From: Herbiconiux moechotypicola
GTDB taxonomy: Bacteria; Actinomycetota; Actinomycetes; Actinomycetales; Microbacteriaceae
Direction: 5' to 3'
Length of the DNA: 64,000 nt
NCBI RefSeq assembly: GCF_024979255.1
Contig: NZ_JANLCN010000002.1
Location: 1 to 64,000 of the forward strand
Under the pieces are notes generated by a model. That model saw only the letters and a list, made by a program, of their open reading frames with translations. It made no database searches and was not told where the DNA came from. Numbering within the stretch: the first letter of the stretch is position 1; each line of letters starts with the position of its first letter. The translations under genes were made by a program, and so were the position numbers. Below are positions 55,667-62,524 of the stretch, in pieces.

Positions 55667-56152
55667 TCAGGAGGGGCGCCAGCCGTCGTCGGGGCGGACG
55701 GCGCGGGCGATGCGCTGGGCGATGTCGCGGAGCTGGCGGCGCTGGGCGGCGGTGAGGGCGTCGAGCACGAGACTGTCGACGGACTGCACGTGCACGGGAG
55801 TGGCGCGCCGGTAGACGGCGTCGCCCTCGTCGGTGAGGGTGACGAGCATCGATCGGCCGTCGTCGGGATCGCGGGCGCGGTCGGCCCAGCCGCGCTCCTG
55901 CAGCCGCGAGACCGCCCGCGAGACGCGCGAGAGCGAGCTGTTGGCGTAGTCGGCCAGGGTGCCGATGCGCAGTCGGCGGCCCGGTGCGGCGGCGAGCGCG
56001 TAGAGCACGCCGTACTCGAAATGCGTGAGGCCGAAGTCGCGCATCAGCGGCGCGTCGAGCGCGGGCGGCAGCCACTCGAGCACCGTCGCGAGCGCCGCCC
56101 AGGTCTCGAGATCGTCGCCCTCCAGCGCCTCTCGCCCGCTGCTTTCCACCAT
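55667..56152 (-). CDS. MarR-family transcriptional regulator
   Basis: This 161-residue MarR protein has a winged helix with IGTLADYANSSLSRVSRAVSRLQERGWADR, and the wing has RDPDDGRSMLVTLTDEG. The dimer helices are at both ends (EALEGDDLETWAALATVL and the C-terminal RDIAQRIARAVRP). ATG 56152 is 7 nt behind a TAAGCT box, so leaderless. Two identical 16-bp sites (56172-56220) lie between it and the divergent SDR gene. The inducer is unknown. Confidence 0.9.
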   Translation of the reverse strand: MVESSGREALEGDDLETWAALATVLEWLPPALDAPLMRDFGLTHFEYGVLYALAAAPGRRLRIGTLADYANSSLSRVSRAVSRLQERGWADRARDPDDGRSMLVTLTDEGDAVYRRATPVHVQSVDSLVLDALTAAQRRQLRDIAQRIARAVRPDDGWRPS

Positions 56153-56171
56153 GCCGCACAGCTTAGCCGTT

Positions 56172-56220
56172 ATTTGACTGAGCAAATGAGTCCGTCTACA
56201 GTTAATTTGACTGAGCAAAT
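56172..56220. promoter_or_regulatory. twin MarR operators
   Basis: ATTTGACTGAGCAAAT occurs twice without change, at 56172-56187 and 56205-56220. The copies are 33 bp apart, three helical turns, so two dimers would sit on the same face of the DNA. Each copy is an imperfect palindrome (ATTTG/CAAAT arms). They cover the promoters of both divergent genes. Confidence 0.82.
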
Positions 56221-56241
56221 AAATGTGAAAGGTGGATCGGC

Positions 56242-57039
56242 ATGGACATGCGACTCGCGGGCGCGAAGGCGTTCATCAGTGGATCGACCCAGGGCATCGG
56301 ATTCGCGATCGCCAGAGCCCTCGTGGAGGGAGGCGCCGAGGTGACGATCTCGGGGCGGGACGCGGCGAGGGTCGACGCATCCGTCGCCGCGCTGCGCGCC
56401 AGTGCCCCGGGCGCGACCGCATCCGGAGTCGTCGTCGACTTCCGTGACGCGCACGCCACCACCGCCCTGGCCGACGAACTGGCACAGAGGCGGCTCGACA
56501 TCCTGGTGAACAATGTCGGCCTCTTCGGCGTCGCCGACTTCGCGGAGATCTCCGACGAGGAGTGGCTCGACTACCTCACGGTCAACGTCATGAGCGGCGT
56601 GCGGCTCTCCCGCGCCGTGCTGCCCGGGATGCTCGCGGCGGGCACCGGGCGCATCCTCTTCGTCAGCAGCGAGTCGGGCGTCAACGTACCCGCCGACATG
56701 GTGCACTACGGCACCACCAAGGCGGCCATGCTCGGCCTCGCCAACGGGCTGGCGAAACTCACCCGTGGCACCGGCGTGACGGTGAACACCATCCTCGGCG
56801 GCCCCACCTATTCCGACGGCGTGGCTCAGGCGGTCGAGCAGATCGCGGCGGCGCAGCAGACGTCGCCCGAGCAGCTGAAGGCGGCCATCGCCGAGGGGCA
56901 CCCCACGTCGCTGGTGCGGCGATTCCTCGAGCCCGACGAGATCGCGCGGCTCGCCGTCTACCTGGCGAGCCCGCTCTCCGGTGCCACCAACGGCGCGGCG
57001 TTGCGGGCCGACGGGGGCGCGCTCACAGGCACGCTGTAA
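56242..57039 (+). CDS. short-chain dehydrogenase/reductase (SDR)
   Basis: This 265-residue classical SDR has cofactor motif SGSTQGIGFAIARAL (residues 14-28), NNVG (NNAG position), the catalytic Ser in FVSSESG, and YGTTK for YxxxK (Y-G-T-T-K). A C-terminal ADGGALTGTL finishes it. The first glycine of TGxxxGxG is SGSTQGIG. The Arg in SGRD suggests NADP preference. AAAGGTGG precedes the ATG. It is divergent from the MarR gene and controlled by the twin operators. Substrate unknown. Confidence 0.88.
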   Translation: MDMRLAGAKAFISGSTQGIGFAIARALVEGGAEVTISGRDAARVDASVAALRASAPGATASGVVVDFRDAHATTALADELAQRRLDILVNNVGLFGVADFAEISDEEWLDYLTVNVMSGVRLSRAVLPGMLAAGTGRILFVSSESGVNVPADMVHYGTTKAAMLGLANGLAKLTRGTGVTVNTILGGPTYSDGVAQAVEQIAAAQQTSPEQLKAAIAEGHPTSLVRRFLEPDEIARLAVYLASPLSGATNGAALRADGGALTGTL

Positions 57040-57100
57040 GACCGGGAAGCCGGGGCGCCCTGCCGACCGATCGCGCGGAGCTCGTCCTCCTCTGCCCGGC

Positions 57101-57730
57101 TCAGGTCAGCAGCGGTGCCAGCAGCTCGCCCAGAGCACGCTCGGTCTCGGCCGGGTCGAGCCCGCCGTCGAACCTCAGGATGCGCCAGGTCGTCGCGTCG
57201 CAGATGGCCACCACCTGCGCCGACCGCACCCGGTGAAGCACCGGATCGTCGGTGGCGATCCGCGCATCGAACACGCGGCGGCACCAGTCGACGTGAAACC
57301 CGCGGCCCTGCACCGCCAGTTCGGGCAACCCCTCCACGAGCGGCGCCTCGGCGTAGAACTTGAGGATCAGCAGGCCGTAGTGCTCGTAATGGTCCACCAG
57401 TGCCGCCAGCGTCTGCGCGGCGGAGTCGCGCATCGTCCCCTCCCGGGCGGCCGCGATGCGGCCGAGCTCGCGGGCCACGACGGCGCGCAGCACCCCCGCC
57501 TTTCCACCGAAGCGCCGGATGACGGTCTGGACCGTCACCCCGGCCTCGTTCGCGATCTCGTCAAGGGTGATCGCGTCGAAGGGCGCCACGGCGAATCTCG
57601 CGAGCATCGCGTCGAGGATGCGCTCCCCCGTGACCTCCGCCGACCGCGCCCGCGCCGACATGCGATACGGCCGCGCCGCACCGACCCGACCCGGCGTGGG
57701 CGACTCGGGCTCGAGCTCGTACATTTTCAT
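57101..57730 (-). CDS. TetR-family transcriptional regulator
   Basis: This 209-residue TetR protein has the helix-turn-helix ITLDEIANEAGVTVQTVIRRFGGKAGVLRAV shortened around residues 54-84. The C-terminal ligand domain is not specific to a known class. ATG 57730 lies 7 nt behind a TAGCCT box, indicating a leaderless transcript. It is divergent, by only 25 nt, from the alpha/beta-hydrolase-like gene. A palindrome covers both starts, so both genes are probably repressed together. Confidence 0.88.
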   Translation of the reverse strand: MKMYELEPESPTPGRVGAARPYRMSARARSAEVTGERILDAMLARFAVAPFDAITLDEIANEAGVTVQTVIRRFGGKAGVLRAVVARELGRIAAAREGTMRDSAAQTLAALVDHYEHYGLLILKFYAEAPLVEGLPELAVQGRGFHVDWCRRVFDARIATDDPVLHRVRSAQVVAICDATTWRILRFDGGLDPAETERALGELLAPLLT

Positions 57731-57758
57731 GTGAATTAGGCTAACATCTAATTTCATG
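57728..57758. promoter_or_regulatory. TetR operator and overlapping divergent promoters
   Basis: CATGTGAATTAG (57728-57739) and CTAATTTCATG (57748-57758) form a palindrome that contains both start codons. The -10 boxes of the two directions (TAGCCT on the minus strand at 57738-57743 and TAACAT on the plus strand at 57742-57747) share bases in its centre. The two leaderless transcripts must therefore compete. Confidence 0.72.
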
Positions 57759-58595
57759 TCAATTCAGCACACTTCGAATCCGGGCCGGGATCGCGTCGAG
57801 ACGCGGCTCGGTCACCTGCACGTCCGCCACTACGGCGGCGACGGGCAGGCCACCGTGCTGTGGCCGTCGATGTTCGTGGACGGCCACAGCTGGAACCTCC
57901 TCATCCCGCTCCTGCTCGCCGCCGACCACGACCGCCACCTGATCGTGGTCGACCCTCCCGGGCTGGGCGCGAGCGATCCCCTGACGCGGGTGAGCTCGAT
58001 CGCCGAGGCCGCAGACGCCGCGGTCGACCTGCTCACGGCGTCGGGACTCGAACACACCGCGGTCGACTGGGTCGGCAACGCCTTCGGCGGCCACGTCGGG
58101 TTCGAGCTCGCCACCCGGCCCGGCGTCGTGCGCAGTCTCGCCGCCATCAGCTCTCCCGCGGAGGCGATCCCGGCCGGCCTCCGCCGCCAGATCACCCTGC
58201 TCGCGCCGCTGCTGCGGACGTTCGGCCCCATCGGCCCCGTGCGCCGAGCCGTGGTGACGGCGATGCTCACCGAGCGCTCCGCGGCTCGCCCCGAGCTCGT
58301 GCGGATCGTGCGGGAGAGCCTCGAGCGGCCCACCCGCCGCAGCCTGGCGCGGGCACTGCGGTCGTTCATCCTCGACCGCGTCGACGTGTCGGAGAGCCTT
58401 GGGCGCATCCGGGTTCCCGCCCTCTACCTCGCGTCGGACGACCGGGGAGACTGGAGCCCGTCCGACGCGGCACGATCGGCCGCCGCGACGCCGCACGCCC
58501 GTGCCGTGACGATCGCGGGGGCGCGCACCCTGATTCCGCTCGAGCAGCCCGAAGCGCTCTGCCGCGAACTTATGCGGTTCTGGAAGGGGCTCTAG
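57756..58595 (+). CDS. alpha/beta-hydrolase-fold protein lacking catalytic Ser and His
   Basis: This 279-residue protein has the complete alpha/beta hydrolase layout (VVDPPGLGASDPL, then the nucleophile elbow, helical lid and RVPALYLASDD). The elbow reads GNAFGG, with Ala109 where Ser is required. Near the end it reads AGARTLIPLEQPE, with Thr258 where the catalytic His normally stands in GAxHLIPLEQPE. Two of three triad residues are therefore gone while the fold is kept, which points to a binding or sensor role rather than hydrolysis. It is leaderless and shares an operator with the TetR gene. Confidence 0.82.
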   Translation: MSIQHTSNPGRDRVETRLGHLHVRHYGGDGQATVLWPSMFVDGHSWNLLIPLLLAADHDRHLIVVDPPGLGASDPLTRVSSIAEAADAAVDLLTASGLEHTAVDWVGNAFGGHVGFELATRPGVVRSLAAISSPAEAIPAGLRRQITLLAPLLRTFGPIGPVRRAVVTAMLTERSAARPELVRIVRESLERPTRRSLARALRSFILDRVDVSESLGRIRVPALYLASDDRGDWSPSDAARSAAATPHARAVTIAGARTLIPLEQPEALCRELMRFWKGL

Positions 58596-58632
58596 ACGCG
58601 ACCCGGACGATCGCGACCAGGTCGCCCGCGAA

Positions 58633-59571
58633 TCAGGCGATCGACCAGAAGTGCGCGGTGCCGCCCGGCTTCTCGACCGTCACCGCGTTGTCGAGGTCGC
58701 GGTAGGTGGCATCGAGCGTGTGCCCCACCATCGCGATCGAGATGGAGCCGTCGGCGTTGGTCGTGACCTTCGAGATCATCATGGTGTGGTCGACCCCGTT
58801 GTCGTTCTGCGGGTCCCAGTCGAACATCACCACGTCGCCGATCTTCAGCTGCGACCGGTCGGAGAACTCGTACCGCGTGGTGTCGGGGCGCGAGGCGTAG
58901 TAGGCGTCCATCTGGTTGCCGCGGATCCAGCTGTAGCTGTAGTCGCCCGTGGCCACGTAGTCGCTGTACCAGTCGGCGTTCTGCTCCCAGCCGCGCTGCA
59001 GCATGGTCTGGTTCACGAAGTTGCCGCAGTCGTTGTCGGGGAACTGGCCCCACTCGGCGAGGTTGTAGTCCTGCCAGTAGGTGAAGGCGTACTGCATCTG
59101 GGCGTCGACGGGGGTCTGCACCTCGTAGGCGTAGGCCGCATCCGCCACCACCTGCGTGCCGTCGGCGAGCACGACGGTCACGGGCACGGCTCCCACGGCG
59201 AAGTTGAACGAGGCGGGGGTGGTGAGCGTGATGGTCGAGTCGTCGACGACGGTGAAGGATGCGGCGGGCTCGCTGCCGAACGAGACGGAGGCGACGGCCG
59301 AGTCGCCGTCGAAGCCGGCGCCGCTGAGGGTGACCGCGGTGGAGCCTGCGAGGGCGCCGACGGCGGGGGTGACCGCGCCGAGCGAGACGCGCTCTCCGGC
59401 GGCCGCGGCGTCGGCTGCGGATGCGGCCCCCGCGCTCCCGGAGCCGCTCGCGTCGCCTGCGGAGTCGGTCGCGCATCCGGCCAGCGCGAGCGCCGTCGCG
59501 GCGGCGAATCCGGTGAACAGGGTGCGGCGGGAGATCTCGGGAGTCACTCCACCATGCGAACACATCAACAT
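58633..59571 (-). CDS. Tat-type lipoprotein with IPT/TIG domain and amidase_6-like domain
   Basis: This 312-residue protein has a twin-arginine signal (SRRTLF, residues 14-19) and a lipobox ALAGC (Cys33). An IPT/TIG immunoglobulin-like domain follows (ALAGSTAVTLSGAGF, to about residue 150). The C-terminal domain has DCGNFVNQTML, VMFDWDPQNDNGVDHTMMIS, the Cys/His pattern of the amidase_6 (NlpC/P60-like) family. It is likely anchored outside the cell and cuts an amide bond in the wall or a surface polymer. AGGGG precedes the ATG. Stands alone. Confidence 0.83.
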   Translation of the reverse strand: MLMCSHGGVTPEISRRTLFTGFAAATALALAGCATDSAGDASGSGSAGAASAADAAAAGERVSLGAVTPAVGALAGSTAVTLSGAGFDGDSAVASVSFGSEPAASFTVVDDSTITLTTPASFNFAVGAVPVTVVLADGTQVVADAAYAYEVQTPVDAQMQYAFTYWQDYNLAEWGQFPDNDCGNFVNQTMLQRGWEQNADWYSDYVATGDYSYSWIRGNQMDAYYASRPDTTRYEFSDRSQLKIGDVVMFDWDPQNDNGVDHTMMISKVTTNADGSISIAMVGHTLDATYRDLDNAVTVEKPGGTAHFWSIA

Positions 59572-59669
59572 TTGTGTCCCCTATGAGGGGGACATCACGC
59601 GCTTGGGAGTGGGAGTCCCATCGCATTCCCGCTAGCCTCACCACATCTGTTGAAGAGAGGGGGAGCGGG

Positions 59670-60254
59670 ATGCGCCTCACAGCCGTTCGACTCGCGCTCG
59701 GCCCGGCACCGAGCCGTGCACTCGTGGCGCTCGCGGCCGTCGCCTTCCTCGGAGGGTGCGTGGCGACCTCGAACGCCGACGCGGCCACCTCGGCCACCCC
59801 GCCCACCCCGGGCGGCAGCGCGCATCCGGTCGCTGGCGATGGCGATGACCTCCACTACCCCGACGGCGCCGATGCGACGACGCCCGCGTGCCAGCCGGCG
59901 AGCGCGGCCGTGGTGACGGCGGTGAACGCCGCGATGACGCCGCCCGACTACCACCCCGAGGGCACCCCGCTCTGGGTCTCGTCGCTCACGGCGGCACCCG
60001 ATCCCGAGCATGCCGTGTGGCTGCTCTCCGGCACGGTGCGGCAGGACAGCACCACCGACGGATACGTGGTCGCCTGGGCCACAACAGCCGACCCCACCCT
60101 CGACGACTTCGACGCGCCCCTCCGCTCCATCGGCTACGCCACCGCCGCGATCACCTCGGCGCCCGCGCTCCAGTTCGCCGACGGCGACGTCGCGGGCGGC
60201 CTGCCCCCTGCCGCGCTGGCGTGCGCGGCGCAGTCTGCGGCCCGGGTGGGCTGA
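59670..60254 (+). CDS. hypothetical lipoprotein
   Basis: This 194-residue protein has a basic N-terminus and a hydrophobic core. Lipobox FLGGC (Cys30) is followed by a Pro/Thr/Ala-rich linker to about 60. A compact domain then has two further cysteines (TPACQPAS and ALACAAQ), perhaps disulphide-linked. GAGAGGGGGAG precedes the ATG. I do not recognise a family; it is probably exposed on the outer face of the membrane. Its end is 10 bp from the convergent peptidase gene. Confidence 0.75.
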   Translation: MRLTAVRLALGPAPSRALVALAAVAFLGGCVATSNADAATSATPPTPGGSAHPVAGDGDDLHYPDGADATTPACQPASAAVVTAVNAAMTPPDYHPEGTPLWVSSLTAAPDPEHAVWLLSGTVRQDSTTDGYVVAWATTADPTLDDFDAPLRSIGYATAAITSAPALQFADGDVAGGLPPAALACAAQSAARVG

Positions 60255-60263
60255 CGCCCGGCC

Positions 60264-61283
60264 TCAGTAGCCCGGCGCCGGCGGCAGTCCGAAGAACTCC
60301 TCCAGCGTGGTGACACCGGTGGCGTGCATCTCGGTCGCGAGCTCGACGCCCACCCACCGGTAGTGCCACGGCTCGAACTCGTAGCCCGTGATGGGCGTGG
60401 CGCCGTCGGGGTAGCGCAGGATCCACCCGAACCGCCACGCGTTCGCCGCCAGCCACTGTCCGGAGGCCGCCGTCGAGAAGCACGGGCCGTCGTCGAGGGT
60501 GCACGAGGAGTCCTGCCCGAGGATGTCCATCGCCATGCCGGTCTGGTGCTCGCTGTAGCCGGGGCGCGCGCTGGTGAGATCGGCCCCGTCGACCCCGAGC
60601 AGGTTCACGTAGTAGTTGTACGCATACACCTGGGAGTCGTAGGAGCGGTAGCCGCTCTGCGCCACCAGCTGCACCCCGATCTCGGCCCGCGCCGCGGCGA
60701 ACATCTGCTCGAGCGAGGCCGCGGCGTCGGCGCGCAGCAGGTGCCCGTTGGGGTTCGGGATGTCCGGGGCCAGTTCCACGAGATCGGGCGGCACGTAGCC
60801 GGCGGCACCGGCGAGCGGTCTCAGCTTGTCCACCACCACCCACGGGCTCGTGGGGTCGTCGATCGACTTCGCGGCCTTGTCGAACGCGGGTGGCGGTGGG
60901 GGTGAGGCCGGTTCGGATGCGGGGGGTTCGGATGCAGGGGGCGACTGCCCGGCATCCGTCGCCGGCGCCTCGGTGAAACTCGGCGCCGGGATCGTGGTGG
61001 TCGCGACCCCCGTGGCCGACACGGGCGTGCCCGCCGGCGCCGCCCCGAACCGGATGACACCGCCCGCCGACAACGCCCCGACCGTCACGACCGCCGCCAC
61101 GAGCACCGTGGCCCCTGCCGCGAGGAGCGCCTGCCGCGTGGCCCGCTTCCTGCGCGCCGCCCGCACCTGCGCCCGAGTGCCGGCACCGGCTCCCGCCCGC
61201 ACGCCGCGCCCGGAAGGCACGTCGCTGTCGCTGCGCCAGGCGGAGCGCTCCCCTGACCCGCGCTCACCGCCCTGCCCCGACAC
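60264..61283 (-). CDS. D-alanyl-D-alanine carboxypeptidase, VanY/M15B type
   Basis: This 339-residue peptidase has a cytoplasmic Arg-rich tail, one membrane helix (about 53-75) and a Pro/Ser/Glu-rich linker (about 100-135). The M15 zinc domain follows, with SGYRSYDSQ, SEHQTGMAMD (His and Asp zinc ligands) and EPWHYRWVG (catalytic Glu and His). It trims the terminal D-Ala of peptidoglycan stem peptides outside the cell. No vanHAX-like genes are nearby, so a normal wall-remodelling role is more likely than glycopeptide resistance. Confidence 0.9.
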   Translation of the reverse strand: MSGQGGERGSGERSAWRSDSDVPSGRGVRAGAGAGTRAQVRAARRKRATRQALLAAGATVLVAAVVTVGALSAGGVIRFGAAPAGTPVSATGVATTTIPAPSFTEAPATDAGQSPPASEPPASEPASPPPPPAFDKAAKSIDDPTSPWVVVDKLRPLAGAAGYVPPDLVELAPDIPNPNGHLLRADAAASLEQMFAAARAEIGVQLVAQSGYRSYDSQVYAYNYYVNLLGVDGADLTSARPGYSEHQTGMAMDILGQDSSCTLDDGPCFSTAASGQWLAANAWRFGWILRYPDGATPITGYEFEPWHYRWVGVELATEMHATGVTTLEEFFGLPPAPGY

Positions 61284-61375
61284 CGCCCCAGCCTATCCAC
61301 CCGACCTCGCTCTCCCGACCGGGCAGCGCTGCGGGCCGTGCGACGCAGCACATCACCTGCGGGCAGGATGGGGGC

Positions 61376-62329
61376 ATGGCCGACGAATTGGATGCGCCTC
61401 ACCCGCGGGATGCGCGCGACGGGCTCGTGCTGGCCGAGCGCCGCAACCTGCTCGGGCTCGGGTACCGCATGACGGGAACGCTCGCCGACGCCGAGGACGT
61501 GGTGCAGGAGAGCTACGCGCGCTGGTACCGGCTCACCCCCGCCGAACGCGACGCCGTCCTCAATCCCGCGGCGTGGCTCACCCGCGTGGCCGGCCGGGTG
61601 GCGCTCGACCTGCTCGGCTCGGCGCGCGCCCGCCGCGAGCACTACGTGGGCCAGTGGCTGCCCGAACCGCTGCCCGCCGGCCTCTTCACCGGTACCGGTT
61701 CCGCAGCGCCGGCCTCGCTCGACCCGCTCGAACGCGTCGCCCTCGACGACACCGTCGGGTCGGCCCTGCTGCTCGTGCTCGAGACCATGACCCCGGCCGA
61801 GCGGGTGGCGTTCGTGCTGCACGACGTCTTCGCCGTGCCCTTCGACCAGATCGCCTCGATCGTCGACCGCTCCCCGGCAGCGGCGCGCCAGCTCGCGAGC
61901 GCCGCACGCAGCCGACTCCGCAGCACCCGCACCGCTACCTCCCGCAACCCCAACCCCGTTTCCCCGCGCCACCACGACGACACCGTCCGCGCCTTCCTCT
62001 CTGCAGCCCGCACGGGCGACCTCCTCACCCTCATGGCGGTCCTCTCCCCCGAGATCGAGCTCCGCTCCGACGGCGGAGGCGTCGTGAACGCCGCCCGCCA
62101 GGCCGTGCACGGCACCGACCACGTGGCCCGTTTCGTGCTCGGTGTGCTCTCCAAGAACCCGCACACCACGTTCACCGAGCAGCCCACCGCCGACGGCCTC
62201 GGCTACCGCCTCGACGTCGGCGGCCGCCTCTACGGGATCGTCACCTTCGACGTCGCCGACGGCCTCGTGACGTCCGTTCGCCTGATGCTCAATCCCGCCA
62301 AACTCACCAGCTGGCCCTCCCTCCCCTGA
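61376..62329 (+). CDS. RNA polymerase sigma factor, ECF41/SigJ type
   Basis: This 317-residue protein has sigma2 (RRNLLGLGYRMTGTLADAEDVVQE), a linker with the group-typical YVGQWLPEP, and sigma4 (VAFVLHDVFAVPFDQIASIVDRS). A C-terminal SnoaL/NTF2-like domain follows (about 200-317), containing the DGGG motif (ELRSDGGGVV) characteristic of ECF41. That domain controls the sigma part from within. These sigma factors usually act on a nearby oxidoreductase or carboxymuconolactone-decarboxylase-like gene; none is adjacent here. A CAGGAT box lies 6 nt before the ATG. Confidence 0.9.
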   Translation: MADELDAPHPRDARDGLVLAERRNLLGLGYRMTGTLADAEDVVQESYARWYRLTPAERDAVLNPAAWLTRVAGRVALDLLGSARARREHYVGQWLPEPLPAGLFTGTGSAAPASLDPLERVALDDTVGSALLLVLETMTPAERVAFVLHDVFAVPFDQIASIVDRSPAAARQLASAARSRLRSTRTATSRNPNPVSPRHHDDTVRAFLSAARTGDLLTLMAVLSPEIELRSDGGGVVNAARQAVHGTDHVARFVLGVLSKNPHTTFTEQPTADGLGYRLDVGGRLYGIVTFDVADGLVTSVRLMLNPAKLTSWPSLP

Positions 62330-62360
62330 CCCCTCAGCACATCCCGCACCGGATGTCACA

Positions 62361-62376
62361 TGGGGACTTCTCCCCA
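62361..62376 (+). terminator. short hairpin after the sigma-factor gene
   Basis: TGGGGA and TCCCCA pair perfectly around CTTC, 31 bp after the sigma-factor stop. The stem is GC-rich but no T-run follows, so it may be a weak terminator or an mRNA-protecting hairpin. Confidence 0.4.
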
Positions 62377-62524
62377 GACGGCCGTTTTGGCGACCTCTCG
62401 CCGATCATGCTTGAATGACCCCTGTACGGGGTACGCCCGACCCGAAGGGCCGTACCGAAGGTCGCTCCCGGGCGACCCCGCACAGTCTTGCCCTCGCCGT
62501 GACCACCCGACGATCGGAGACCGT

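Noticed and set aside
60264-61283. Glycopeptide-resistance locus because of the VanY-type peptidase
   Set aside because: No VanH, VanA/B ligase or VanX gene and no VanRS pair are nearby; M15 carboxypeptidases are common in wall metabolism.
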